Below are positions 49,123 through 60,509 of a DNA stretch of 64,000 bases, one piece after another. Location of the stretch: contig JAQFVV010012495.1 of the NCBI GenBank assembly GCA_028023455.1, forward strand, positions 3,926,516 through 3,990,515, given 5' to 3'. Position 1 is the stretch's first letter, and each line of letters starts with the position of its first letter. The notes under the pieces are model-generated. The model saw nothing but the letters and a program-made list of their open reading frames with translations. It did no database searches and had not been told where the DNA came from. Source of the stretch: Epiperipatus broadwayi (taxonomy: Eukaryota; Onychophora; Udeonychophora; Euonychophora; Peripatidae). Position numbers and translations under genes: made by a program.

Positions 49123-50934
49123 TATATAAATTGTTGTTATGGTAAAATAATTAAAAATTGCTTTTGTGGTTTAAAATATGTTATATTTTCAATCAGGATT
49201 TTGTTTAATTTTATTAATTATATGAATCATTAAGAGATCAAAAAACAAACACATTCTTAAAAATTAAATCAAATGTTTTTTGAAAAGCATAAAGCATTGC
49301 TTTTGATTTCTGGCTAAAATAGATTATTGTGTGGGAGCACTATAGGTATATAAAGAACTATAAGCAGCAGTAGTGTCTTGAATTAGTTTTTGATTGAAGA
49401 TACCAAATACATAGTCCCCCCCAAAAAAAAAAATAGCAGAAGTGACTGCCAGAAAGAAACTAACACTAGGTTTAACAGTGGAAACAAAATTCAAACAGAA
49501 TTCAAAATCATTTAAGTGATCATCATCAGTTTACAATTGTTGCTATGAGTAATTTATTCCCCATGGTTTTATGTTATAAAAATATGTGCTAATTATAAAT
49601 TTTAGTTAACACTTTACTGTCTGGAATTATAATTATTGGTAGTATTTGGATATAGACTTAAAACTTATTATAGTTTTTCTATTGCCTGCTCTACATAATG
49701 GAACGCACACCTGAGCTGATAGCCTGTTTACCAACAAAAGAACTGTAGGAAAACTAAAATGCACCAAACTTGACCTTTTCTGTAGGGGGGGGGATTAACA
49801 CTTTGGAAAAAAATCAAATAGAATAACTAATCTTGCAGAAAATATTATTTTGAACACTATTAAGTGTTTTTTTCAAAATTAGAACATGTATATAGAAAAT
49901 AAAAGAGGATGATACTAACATTGAAATACTAATAAGAGTTCAATTTAAATTCTATTTTATAAAATCTTCAATAATTATAAGTAACTATAACATTTTAATG
50001 GCTAACAGTAATTTGAGAATGAAAGAAGTAATTTGTAGCTGTTCATTATTAATTTTTTCTCTTCGGTTCTAACATTTTATAGTATTGTATTTATTTTACC
50101 TCTTTTTTTGTTGTTTTTATTTTTATATTACTACTAAACAATTTAAGTTTACTTTAAGAAGATATCTCATAACTTATTGTATATAATTAGCAAGAAATTT
50201 TTATGCATTGTAAGCATTTGTGTTTGAAGAGGTTTTAAAGAGGAGGGGATATCAGTAAAATACTGAACCGACTCAGAGATTTACACAGATATTCATACCA
50301 TATAAGAATGATTTATGTATTTACAAATGAATGCAAGGTAAGTTTTACACTTCAAATTTCTTTGACTTTTTTATAATTATTTTATTAAAATGTTGCTTTA
50401 AATGCAACTATATTCTATTTTCAGTTTGATTACATAGTATACAATATAATCATATATGTGATTGTTCATCCTCTGATTCACTAAACAAAATTGCTAAGTA
50501 CTCTGGATTATGCTAGACCAGGGGTAACTTATTAGATAAGATTAAATATTTAAGAGTAATATGAATAGGCGGATCAGCAATTTGAAATTGAAGTTGGTGT
50601 TGGAATGGAAAAATATTCTTACCTTTAAAACAATTCAAGCTGATTTGCTCTAGTCATTATTTCTTATGTTCAGAGCAGAGAAATAAATAAGAGTAATTAT
50701 TGCTAAGGAAATTCAATCATTTCATCAGTACTACATCATTGAGATGATATTTTGAGTAATGGCACTGTGTAAATCAATGATGATGGAATGGTTCTAGGAA
50801 TGATCCAATTACTGACCAATGTTGTCCTGGGACAAATTAAATTGTTATTATTATGTTTAAGCAGGAATTTGTCAGCAAATCTTGCCATTATTTTTCATTT
50901 AAAATATAATAACAGAATAACATATAATTGATAG
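49123..50934. other. AT-rich stretch without recognisable gene
   Basis: Contains a G run at 49787-49794 and a CTGATGATGATCA block near 49533 (minus) that does not complete a hammerhead. No gene is supported. Confidence 0.45.
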
Positions 50935-51200
50935 TTAGTATCTATATATATTACATGATAACAGCCAAAACTTACATAAACCATAGAATCAAAAATCTGT
51001 TGTTAAGACAACCTCTAAAGATAAAAGATGCATTTCACCTTTCATCCGGGTCTAAGATCTTAATATTGACAAAGACTGTTGACAGAGGATTGTAACATAT
51101 TGTGATTTTTATCTTGCTTGAAGTTTGAATAAACTCCATTAAACAGGCAAGTACAATCTGTTGTGAATTGATGAACAAATAACCATTTGTACAACTTTAA
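50935..51200 (+). repeat. Dispersed repeat B, copy 1
   Basis: Shares acatgataacagccaa, aagatcttaatattgacaaa, tgtgatttttatctt and aactccattaaacaggcaa with copies at 52925, 53225 and 54450. All are in the same orientation and about 200-260 bp long. Confidence 0.7.
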
Positions 51201-51277
51201 AACAAGATTCCTATTCATTATTATTTAAATCACAAGTGAGAAAACTATGGGCTGTGGAACCACATCCAATAAAGACA

Positions 51278-51343
51278 ATTTGTGCAGCTCATAATATTAA
51301 AAAAATTATTATTTGTGCAGCTCATAATATTAAAAAAATTATT
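51278..51343. repeat. Exact 33-bp tandem duplication
   Basis: The unit starting atttgtgcagctcataatat occurs at 51278 and again at 51311 without a difference, implying a recent event. Confidence 0.9.
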
Positions 51344-51517
51344 AGGTTCATTTAACTTTTATCAAATAATGTTTTTATTAACTTGCAACTTAACAAATTA
51401 TTGTGAATCATAAAATCGACCTGATTTGTCAATATATTTTTAAAACCATGCATTTTATGAAAAATTCTTTCAGACAAAATGTCTTACAATTTGATCCTAA
51501 ATTACCATATATATATA

Positions 51518-52555
51518 CACCTGGGTCTCGTTTTATGCGGATTATTTTAATGCGATTTTGAAGTTATGCGATTCATGTTTCTTCTTAATATTTTTCATAT
51601 TTCACTATATTTATTAGATATCAAAAAATTTAAATTATTAATAACTTATTTTGACTTGAAATACTTTTTTTTTTCCCCCAAAAAATATAACGTTATATTA
51701 GCAGCTAACGTGAATATGGCCTGAAGCTGTATTTAGAATAAATAACCTACTTATACTAATGAGTAAATAATAATAATAGATTTATACTTGCATATAAAAA
51801 TATCGCAATAAATATTCAAAAATTTTAAACTTTTAAAACATATTTTTTTAGGTATAACAGAAATAAATAATGTAGATTTTTAAAATAAATAACGAAGATT
51901 TTATTGATTTTATAAACTGAAAAAATATTTCTAATGATAATGTATCTTTTTGTTTCGAATGCGATCTCATTTTTTTAATATAGAAACAAAATGTGAACAT
52001 TTAAAATTTATTTCAGTAGTAAAAATCAGTTGTCAACAGAAAATTATTAACACATCACAAGACTGAAATTGGCATTAGTTGTGTAAATGGGATGGAGCAG
52101 AATATGGAAAAACTTAGAGTGGGGAATGTAAAATAAAGTGGCTAACAAGTTTCTCTGGGCATAATTGCTGAGAGATTCTTGACTTTGTTCATGGAGAGGC
52201 TACATCACATCACATCGATGAATCTGATTTCTTACTAGTTTACAAATGAACCGCATATCGTCAAAAAACAATGTCAAATTAAATACTGTAGTTAATAAAA
52301 AAAAGTAAAAAAAGTTTGTCTTGTACCAATTTTTTTCAAATATTTGATATTTTTTATTAGTCATACTTTATTTCATTATTTTTTTAATGTGAATTTTAAA
52401 GTAATTTTTCCTTATTGCTTTGCTTTTATGTGAATTCTGAAAATTACAGACCCTATCCCCCATTTTTCAAGGTTAATTAAGTCTATTTTTGTGCGATTTT
52501 TTTTAATGCGGGTTTTCTGTGGAACCTATCTACCACATAAAACGAGACCCAGGTG
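51518..52555. mobile_element. Tigger/pogo-like DNA transposon remnant, copy 3
   Basis: Ends CACCTGGGTCTCG and CGAGACCCAGGTG. TATA precedes the left end; the right flank is TGTG then TATA. Its first half matches copy 4 (61031-61512) and differs from copies 1 and 2, while its last part (about 52040-52080 and 52225-52555) matches copies 1 and 2. A CR1-like 3' tail is nested at about 52080-52225. Confidence 0.72.
52080..52225 (+). mobile_element. CR1-like 3' tail nested in Tigger-like copy 3
   Basis: Reads tgtaaatgggatggagcag, tggctaacaagtttctctgg and catcacatcacatc, matching the 3' UTR at 4895-5050. It interrupts sequence that is continuous in copy 2, so the retroelement jumped into the DNA transposon later. 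Only about 145 bp was inserted. Confidence 0.8.
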
Positions 52556-52924
52556 TGTGTATATATATGTGTTTGCATACTACATTAATTTTAGAATAAT
52601 AAGTAAACTGTAAATTGTCCCATATCAAATGGAAATTTGCCGTAAATGGATATTGTTGCTCAACAATAGGTCTCTAAGTCCACAAAGATTGTGGCACAAA
52701 AATTTCATCATAAAATTATGTTTCATGCATATATATATATATGATGCTAGACATTATTCTAAAATTGATTGCCTGAAACAGATTTTAAAAGCTTTATTTT
52801 GTGAAAAGTCATTGAAAATAGAAAACAGTTTCCAGCATTATTGCAAAAAATCTACTATGACCTACTAAAAACTTTAGAGAAGTCCATGTTGAGCACAGAC
52901 AGAAAAGTTTGCCTACCCCTGATT

Positions 52925-53180
52925 TAAATAATATATACGTTGCCAATAACTAAATGGTTTATAAATGTAAGTCACATGGTATATAAAGCACAGAATGTGC
53001 AATCTGTGCCAAAGCAGTCTGCATAGGCAAATCCTATTTTTCATTCTGGCTAAGATCTTAATATAGAAAAAAAATGCTGGAACAGGATTGTAACAGATTG
53101 AGATTTTTATCTAAACAGAAGTGTAAATAAACTCAGTAAACAGGCAAATGTAACCTGTTTTGAAAGTAGATTAATAAATT
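52925..53180 (+). repeat. Dispersed repeat B, copy 2
   Basis: Opens tgccaataactaaatggttt and contains aagatcttaatatag, gagatttttatc and actcagtaaacaggcaaa. Collinear with the copy at 53225. Confidence 0.7.
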
Positions 53181-53224
53181 ATCAATTTTTGCAAATCTCA
53201 ATTCCATTTACATTTTTTATTAGT

Positions 53225-53480
53225 TAAATAATAAACATGCACTACCAATAGTTAAATGGTTTGTAAATGTAAGTCACATGATAACAGTTAAAGCTTACAT
53301 AAATCATAGAATCTACAATCTGTTCAAGGTGACATCTCTAGGTAGAAAGTAAATTCCACTTTTTATCCTAGTCTAAAATCTTATTGCAGGTAAAGACTGT
53401 TGATTCAAAACTGTAAAAAATTGAGATTTTTATATTTCTAGAAGTTTACATCAAGTAGATGAATAAATAATCATTTTTAC
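53225..53480 (+). repeat. Dispersed repeat B, copy 3
   Basis: Opens actaccaatagttaaatggt; contains gtaagtcacatgataacag and gagatttttat. It lies about 45 bp after copy 2, so the two form a near-tandem pair. Confidence 0.7.
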
Positions 53481-53564
53481 AACTTTCAACCCCTATTTAT
53501 TATTATTTAGATATTTTAAAAAATTAAAAGACTTTTCTTATGAAAACTGTAATATTTGTGTTAT

Positions 53565-54420
53565 ATGAAACAAGAAAAGATATAATTGTATTAAATATTT
53601 TATTCATTGAGCATGCATTTGAATAATCCATCAGATTCATTCTCAATTATTCTGCAGTTCAGAAAACAATTTTAAAGTTTGTTGTGCATTATGTAAATTA
53701 GATTTTTACATGTTCCATTTTTTTGATAAGGGAATGATTCTTTTTTTATTAATTGCATAATGATAGCCCATATTTTTTTAAATGTATGTTTCCTGTTATC
53801 TCTTTCAGTACAAAATGTTTTTTTGTTAATCAGATCACATGCATAACCAGGTATATACTCATATTCAAGGAATATTAATCTGAGTTTAGAGGCTTTTTTT
53901 CCCTCTGTTGCACAGATACTTATGCCAGGTTATCACCATGGAAACATTGGTCCATGACCCTTATGTGTAACACTATATATTATGGTGAATCACATATTTT
54001 CATATCCTCATGAAAATATGTAATTCACCATAATATATAGTGTTGCACATAGGGGTCATGGACCATTGTTTCCATGGTGATAACCTAGCATAAGTATCTG
54101 TACAATAGAGCAAAAAAGAGCTCTGAATGCAGACCAATATTCTTCAAACATGAATGCATGTATATTGGTCATGCATTTGATCTGACTAATTTAAGAACAA
54201 TTTGCACTGAAAGAAACACCAGAAAACATAAATTTACAGAAGGGTGGGATTCCTATGCAATTAATAATAAAGAATCAAGCATTCCATTATCAAAAAAATG
54301 GAACATATAAATATCTAATTTATATAATGCATATGAGATAAGTGCTATAAATCTGATGGATTAGCCAAAAGCATTCTCAGTGCATAAAATACTTAATATG
54401 ATTCTCTTTTATTGTTTCAT
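53565..54420. mobile_element. Long fold-back palindrome, 6-bp loop
   Basis: Arms meet at a 6-nt centre (54004-54009). The inner arms, about 95 bp (53911-54003, 54010-54107), are nearly perfect (ggtgaatcacatattttcat against its complement; catggaaacattggtccatg against a one-base-different partner). Outer arms are more diverged but pair to about 53565 and 54420 (atgaaacaag / attgtttcat). The whole element could fold into one hairpin of about 420 bp. It lies between repeat B copies 3 and 4. Confidence 0.8.
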
Positions 54421-54449
54421 GTTTATAATGTGAATGTAAATATTATTAT

Positions 54450-54645
54450 TTAGATAATAAACTATACACTGCCAGTAATTAAAGGACTTATAAATGTCAA
54501 TCACATGATAACAGCCAATGCTTACATAAATCATGGATCTTAATATAGACAAAGAATACTGACATAGGCCAGTAACACATTGAGATTTTTATCTTCCTAG
54601 AAGTTTAGATAAACTCCATTAAACAGGTAAATATAACCTAAACAG
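54450..54645 (+). repeat. Dispersed repeat B, copy 4
   Basis: Opens aataaactatacactgccag; contains cacatgataacagccaatgc, gagatttttatcttcctag and aactccattaaacaggtaaa. Slightly shorter than the other copies. Confidence 0.7.
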
Positions 54646-54654
54646 TATTAAAAC

Positions 54655-54888
54655 AGACAAAACTTTCCATACAGTATTGCCACTCATTGCAAGCCAGAGT
54701 AATCAATGATTCCAGAAAGCTTGTGCATAAAATCCCCATCTAGTACCTATTCATCCAATATCCCCAGACTTGTTTCTGGTGTGTGGCCTTCATCAATAAG
54801 GGATCTGCGAGCACTGCACCTAAATCTTAGTATCTAATTATTCTGGCTTGCAATGAGTGACAATACTGTATGAAGAGTTTTGCATGTT
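54655..54888 (-). mobile_element. Hammerhead repeat family 2, copy c with terminal inverted repeats
   Basis: Both ends carry the same 45-bp block in opposite orientation: aaaactttccatacagtatt with attgcaagccaga at the left, and its complement at the right (54840-54886). The body is a minus-strand family-2 unit (ggattttatgcacaagc, ctaagattta-type block), so one end is probably a fragment of a second, inverted unit. Confidence 0.72.
54754..54811 (-). ncRNA. Hammerhead ribozyme, family 2 copy c (degenerate)
   Basis: Core TTGATGA (54796-54790) has lost the first conserved C. GAAA, the following AAGTC and TGGGGA are kept; stem II is reduced to GG/CC pairs. Not expected to cleave. Confidence 0.55.
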
Positions 54889-56464
54889 TTAATAAGTTAA
54901 AGCAAGAAATGGTGATCATGTGATGTTTATTATCTAACCTGTAGCAAGTAAGCATAAGAAATGGTAATCATGTATTGTTTTAGTGGTAAATATAACTTAT
55001 TTTGAAAGTTGATCTAGTTTTAAATGTACTATTTAAAATATGTAGTAAAATATATTGTCAAAAGTTTTTAAATGAGTAACTTTGTTCCTTTACCACAAAA
55101 GAATGAGATAAAAAGTTATGTATTATCCAATGTATTACCTTTATTAATCAAAATTATTATATGAATTGTAAGTAATATATTATAACCTTAAGACTATGCA
55201 TCTAGATGCGACAGTAGAAACCTCTACAAATCTATATGCATTGTACTACATTATAAATATTTTTATCTTTCTTCTACTAAGTTGTGAATTATAAATATTT
55301 TTATCTTTCTTCTACTAAGTTGTGAATTATTCTGTTTTTTTTACTCTTCGATTTTAAAAGTATTTTTCATAACAAAAAATTATAATAGATGCAAAGGAAA
55401 TCCTAATCTACTGAATGGGAGTTTAAAAACAAAATCTCTTCCCTTGCTTGAATTCAGTATTATTGCCTTAATATCAATGAGGGCAAGGGTTGATTCTAAT
55501 TTTTGATTTTCCTATCTCATTATGGAAGAAAAATTGAAGCTTATTTATTATACAGGATTAAACTAAAAACCGACACGATTGCAATGTTGAGAAGAGGATT
55601 TTTTTTTGCATTATTAGATAAGGTACTGGGGTGTGTGAAGAAATGATGGTGGGAATGATAATCTATAGGTGTGTAAGAAGGAACACAAATATGAAGGGTA
55701 ATTTAACATTTCCTCTTCTTCTTTATGTAATAAACAATTGGGACCATTATTAACGAAAGTCGCAGTAATAGAAAAATATTAATAAGAGGAACTTTCAAAG
55801 ATAAATCCTAAACCAAAGCAGTGTTAATTTTTTTTTTTTACGAATTTATGTTCTGGTATTTCCAAATGTTGTAAGTTGAGGAAACTACCATAATACTGTT
55901 ACAATTGATCATTTCCTTTCATTTCCGCATTGAGTTACAATTTTTTTAAAAAACTGCTTTTAAACAGAATTTCTAAGGAAAAAAATAAAAACAAAAGTAA
56001 CTTAATAATACCTGTAATTTTTTTTAAACTGGGTAATTTCTATTAAATTGACAATGATAAAAAAAAAAAAGTAATTTATTATATTTATTTTAAAAATGTT
56101 ATAATATGTCTTGAACTGGATAATCCCAATTAGAGAATTGCGACTTCTTAGCTTCACATTAAGCGAAAGCTGTCTACTTCTTTTTGCTGTTGATTTAACC
56201 TAGATCTTATCTTGAAGTATCTCAAACACTTTAAGTAGATTAATTCACATTAGAGTCAGAAGACTTTAACACTTATTTGTTATTGTGTAATTTTTATAAG
56301 TCATTCATAGCCATTTCCCAGGAGTATTGTCATCACTCATTCTGCTTTATTCCCTTCTTAAGATCATCCATTATTTCTCTTTTTTTAAATAGAGCTTCTC
56401 CTGTATCTTTTCATGCAGAGTTGATGGATGCTGTAAGAATAGACTCTATTATTCTGACTACTAC
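54889..56464. other. AT-rich stretch without recognisable gene
   Basis: Apart from the tandem duplication at 55251, I see no repeat or gene. The frame at 56277-56528 has no recognisable domain and runs into the composite insertion. Confidence 0.45.
55251..55326. repeat. Exact 38-bp tandem duplication
   Basis: The unit opening ttataaatatttttatcttt is present at 55251 and 55289 without a difference; a third copy stops after a few bases. Confidence 0.9.
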
Positions 56465-56620
56465 TAAAGGATATTTAATAACTGAAACACAGGCTTGTTA
56501 TATACCTGTGTCTATATATGTAATATAGGGTATATGAGCACAGACTTTCAGATGACTCATCACTCTCCATTCTATCTAATATCACTGATACTCTCAAGCA
56601 CATATATGCTGAAAAGATAA

Positions 56621-56679
56621 ATAATCACCAATATATGTATTTCATGCTAAACCAGCAATCATCAGTTGGTCCAGATTAT
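56621..56679 (-). ncRNA. Type I hammerhead ribozyme, family 1 copy d
   Basis: CTGATGA (56665-56659), GAAA (56643-56640), stem III ATACATAT, cleavage base A, and stem I ACCAA/TTGGT followed by an internal loop and ATAAT/ATTAT outer pairs. Nearly identical to copy e in the opposite arm. The stem II closing pair is U-U, a likely weakness. Confidence 0.7.
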
Positions 56680-57182
56680 CATCTCCCACACATATATACT
56701 ATAAGTGCTCAGATATATATTAAGATAGACAATCTTCATACTTTAATGGACAGGCTCCAATCTACTACACCCTCCAACTCTTCAACTATCCATCCAATTG
56801 AAAATCTGATGATGGAATGCTCAAAGGCCACCCTGAGGCCGAGATTCTTGTCACACCCATGTTGACCTAAGGTAACTCACACAGGTATATAACAAGCCTT
56901 TGTTTCAGTTATTACATTGTAGAGATGTCTGCCCATCCTTGCACATGTATTAAATGGATTAGGTCCTGTACATGTGGGGTTCAGATTGACCTTAGGACAA
57001 CATGGGTGTGACAAGAATCTTGGCCTCAGGGAGGCCTTTGAGCATTCCATCATCAAATTTTCAATTGGATGGACGGTTGAAGAATTGGATGGTGTAATAG
57101 ATAGGAGCCTGTCTATTAAAGTATGAAGATTGTCTATCTTAATATATATCTGAGCACTTATAGTATATATGTGTGGGAGATG

Positions 57183-57241
57183 ATAATTTGGACCAACTGA
57201 TGATTGCTGGTTTAGCATGAAATACATATATTGGTGATTAT
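57183..57241 (+). ncRNA. Type I hammerhead ribozyme, family 1 copy e
   Basis: CTGATGA at 57197-57203; stem II TGCTG/TAGCA (57205-57209, 57213-57217) with loop GTT, closed at the core by a U-U opposition. GAAA at 57219-57222; stem III ATA-CA-TAT (57222-57229); predicted cleavage after A 57230. Inner stem I ACCAA/TTGGT (57192-57196, 57231-57235); internal loop TTGG opposite G; outer stem ATAAT/ATTAT (57183-57187, 57237-57241). The layout equals copy a, although many paired bases differ. Confidence 0.72.
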
Positions 57242-57552
57242 TTATCTTTTCAGCATATATGTGCTTGAGTGTATCAGATATTAGATAGAGTGGAGAGTGA
57301 TGAGTCATCTGAAAGTCTGTGCTCATATACCCTATATTAAAGGATATTTATAATTTATCTTTATTATTGTAATCTCCAATTAAAAATAAATAGACAACTT
57401 TTTAAGCATCTTAGTTGTCGCTAAGTGAGAGAGGACTAATTAAAGATTAGAGGTGTGGCTTTAAAATTGTGGTGCTAAAATAAAAGTAATGATAAAATGC
57501 CAATGATAACAATAAAGAGTAATTGTTGAGTCATAATATTCTGTTGCCTAAT

Positions 57553-57690
57553 GCTGTGACCGTTGGTGGAGAAGTAGAGTTAAAGGTTTTTGAAATAAAG
57601 GTTTTGGATATCACACCCAATTATATTATTTTCACTCAAACTTTTTACAACTCCTGACCAATGAAATCATTAGATTTTTTTTTCTTAATT
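57553..57690 (+). mobile_element. tRNA-derived SINE-like repeat, copy 2
   Basis: TGGTGGAGAAG fits the pol III A-box consensus. A body block actcctgaccaatgaaatc with attagatt is shared with 29335-29365. The B box is eroded. Confidence 0.4.
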
Positions 57691-57968
57691 GCTGAAACTG
57701 CTTTTGAGATGGGAATCTAACATAGACTTTGTTTATTATTAGAAAATTTAAAATCTATGGACTAATGTGTATGAATTGTGTAGGAATATTATTTACAAAT
57801 GTTAAACATTATAAAAGCTTATTTTATTCAGCAAGACACAAAATGTAATGAGCATTGAAAATTCATATGACCCTACATGCTTACACAGATTATTTAAATA
57901 TATAATTGCATAATTAGAAAAATAATGAATAATAGTTTTAAGTATTGTAATTGCAACTTATCCACTGT

Positions 57969-58139
57969 ACTTCAAACATTTTTTAGCAAAAACCTTTCAT
58001 AGCACATATATGCATACACAATCTTATGTTTCGACTGTCCTGCAGTCTTCTTCAGAGTCACTTTTAGATTGTAGGACAGTTGAAACTTAAGATTGTGTAT
58101 GCATATATGCACAATGAAAGGTTTTTCCTAAAGTGTTTA
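57969..58139. repeat. Imperfect palindrome of about 170 bp
   Basis: The left arm (agcaaaaacctttcat, gcatacacaatctta, tttcgactgtcctgca) is answered by the right arm (aggacagttgaaactta, agattgtgtatgcat, atgaaaggttttt). The core ctgaagaagactgcaggac (minus) recurs at 3620-3640 and, looser, at 12047 and 60575. No target duplication was found. Confidence 0.8.
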
Positions 58140-58974
58140 AAGGACAATGGGTAATTTAATTACATTTATATAGGATATTACAACAAAATAAAGGAAGTGG
58201 TGAATTTGGTAATATTTCTGGAGTTTTAGGTAATCTTTCACTGACAGTTTCTAAGAATCAATCTAGCCTAGTTCACTACATAAAATACATTTTAAATAAA
58301 ATTAGGGGGGGGGGATCTATTTATTATTAATTTATAAATCTCATTATTTTCACTTTTAAAAAAAGGATGAAAAATTTATAAGAATTAAGAATGAAGATGT
58401 GATCTTCTTAGAGAGGTTAAATAAATAAAAATAATAAATTGATTTCATTATTCCAGGAGTTCATAAAAACTTTGAAGACCAGAAATACCAGAACTAAAAT
58501 CTATACTAGGATCTTATGTTCCAGAATCTGACAATCTTTCACTATACTTAACCTCTCAGGGCAATGAAATGGATAAAAGAATATTAAGAATATAAAATGA
58601 ATAAATGGAATTATAGGGGGGGGGGTGTTTCCATATTTGTAATGTTAAATAATAAAAGAACTAATTGTTTGTTGTAGAAATTTCTAGAGACAAATAATTT
58701 TTATACACCATTGTTTTGGTATTTTATCTTTATCTTTAATATTTTAATAAAACAAAAGGATATTTAACTTAAAAATCATTTGTATAGTAAAGAAATATAT
58801 GATTAAATAAAAGATGAATGTTTTTTTTTAGTAATTATTATTTGTATTAATAATATATTTGTGAATTCTATTAATCTTGAGTCATGTTACAATTTATGTT
58901 ATGATAGTGCATGGATAATCCTAATCTTTAAATTATCTCAGTGTTCTATTTTCATTATTGCGGTTTCTCTGCAT
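58140..58974. other. AT-rich stretch without recognisable gene
   Basis: Contains two G runs (58304-58313 and 58617-58625). No gene is supported. Confidence 0.45.
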
Positions 58975-59090
58975 GGTTTAGGGTAATGGACAATTGACAT
59001 ATTATGGAGCCTCAGATCAGTCTCAGTTCCATCACTCCTGATTATATTCTTATGAATTCCTGGGCAATAATGCCATTCAATTATAAACTG
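58975..59090 (+). mobile_element. tRNA-derived SINE-like repeat, copy 3 (eroded)
   Basis: The body block aattcctgggcaataatgcc with attcaatta matches copies at 29335 and 57650. The head is too diverged to assign boxes securely. Confidence 0.35.
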
Positions 59091-60509
59091 TCAATAAATT
59101 TATATATTTAAAAATCGATTTTTAGAGCAGTGTTTTTGGTAATTTTTAAAATCATTTAAATCAGATAATTGCCTCATTCAAAATTAAAAAAAACTAACCG
59201 ATTAGCTTTCTTTTCTCACCCACATGCTTCAATAAATAAATACTTTAAACAGAGGAATAAAAGATTTAATTTTTCTTTTTCTCCTCATAATGTTCAGCAT
59301 CCTTCCATCATCATCACTTGACATTATAATTTTTGACACCCAACTGGGGTCATGCTTGGTTAAGTTAGACTAACTTTTAATAGCAGCTTTTGTTCAACTC
59401 TTCTACACCATATCTCATTTTTTATTTTTCAGATTTTTCTTGGTTGTATTTTTTAAAGAAAAGACCACCTACTTTCTATTTCACCTTTCCATTTTTTACA
59501 AATTTTATTTAATCATAAATTTAGTGAATAAAATTGGACTAACAATATAATATCAACTTCATAAATAAAAAAAGACTAACATTCAGAAATAACCAATCAA
59601 AACAAAACTCTTCATTTTAGTTTACAGACTTGAAAAATGTATTTTAAGAAAAATATTTTCTTTAAAAATTAGTATAATTATTACATATTTCTAAATCACA
59701 ATTTTAACTTGATAACTTTCAGAATTGTTAGAAAATGTGATTGTTATTTGTGAAAAAGCATGATAGTTCTGCAAATTTATATTGCTGTTTTAAGATTATT
59801 GTAAGTGATATTAATGTAGGTTTTTTAAATAAAAAAAAATCAGTTTCTGCAGGACTGCTTTTTTTGATCAGTTGCTGCAGAACTGAATTTTTGATCTCTT
59901 AATTTAAAAAAATCTGAAGAGGTCAGTATGTGGTGGACAATCAATTTCATTCTATGGCATTCCTTTATTGTTTACAATAGGAAAAAATATCCAGAAAGTG
60001 TTTACTTCCTTTTGGTCAAGTTTTCACATGAAGTTTTTGGAATAAAAGAAATATAATTTTTTGCTCATTTATAAAATATTTTTGATTATTTTTACACATT
60101 AATTTGGTTGATTATTATTTTAAACAAAAAGAAATACACATGTACACTTTTAATTTATTTATTTATTTTTAGTAACAGAAGTTAATAAACTTGACCAAAA
60201 TATATTAAAAAAAACAGCATCTATTACATCATTATCTGTCAGAATTGACATTGGTGCTAAATTCTTTTCAAATATTATAATTATTATAAAGCATATATCA
60301 GATTTAAAAAAAGAATTTGGTGGATTTATCATAAATCTATCTTTGTCCATTCACATTATAAAAAAAATTAAAAATGAAAACTAATTTGTTCAATTTCTGA
60401 ACTTAGTTGTTCTGATTTACAAGTCTGTTTTTAAACAATTTAAAAAGATTAAATGTGATTTTGTAAAAATATTATTCATTATAAAATTACCATAGAATAC
60501 TAAATCATC
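59091..60509. other. AT-rich stretch without recognisable gene
   Basis: Two neighbouring tctgcagga/ctgcagaact blocks (59847-59887) form a tiny duplication. A block at 59900-60120 (aaaaatctgaagaggtcagta, then tattgtttacaatag) resembles 31300-31530 (aaaaaatctgaagagaccag), so an old repeat may lie there. No gene is supported. Confidence 0.4.

Larger units (their letters stand above)
56478..57337. mobile_element. 860-bp inverted dimer of hammerhead repeat family 1 with 13-bp target duplication
   Basis: taaaggatattta stands at 56465-56477 and again at 57338-57350, bracketing an 860-bp insertion. Inside, a minus-oriented unit (about 56525-56870) faces a plus-oriented unit (about 56992-57337). A shared block (ctgaaacacaggcttgttat near 56483; its complement near 56885-56910) and about 85 bp of further sequence lie between them. 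Each unit has one hammerhead. Head-to-head arrangement, partial units and a target duplication of this length fit target-primed insertion of Penelope-like or retrozyme type. The 149-codon minus frame at 56877-57326 has no domain I recognise and is probably incidental. Confidence 0.8.

Noticed and set aside
49525-49560. CTGATGATGATCAC block on minus
   Set aside because: No GAAA block in register and no helices.
56877-57326. 149-codon minus-strand frame as a gene
   Set aside because: It lies wholly within an inverted-dimer repeat, its content mirrors the other arm, and no domain is seen.
58020-58062. CTGAAGA...CGAAAC (minus) as a hammerhead
   Set aside because: GACTG/CAGTC pairs well, but one extra A separates it from the core, and no downstream U-H site with stem I pairing follows. 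Kept only as a palindrome.
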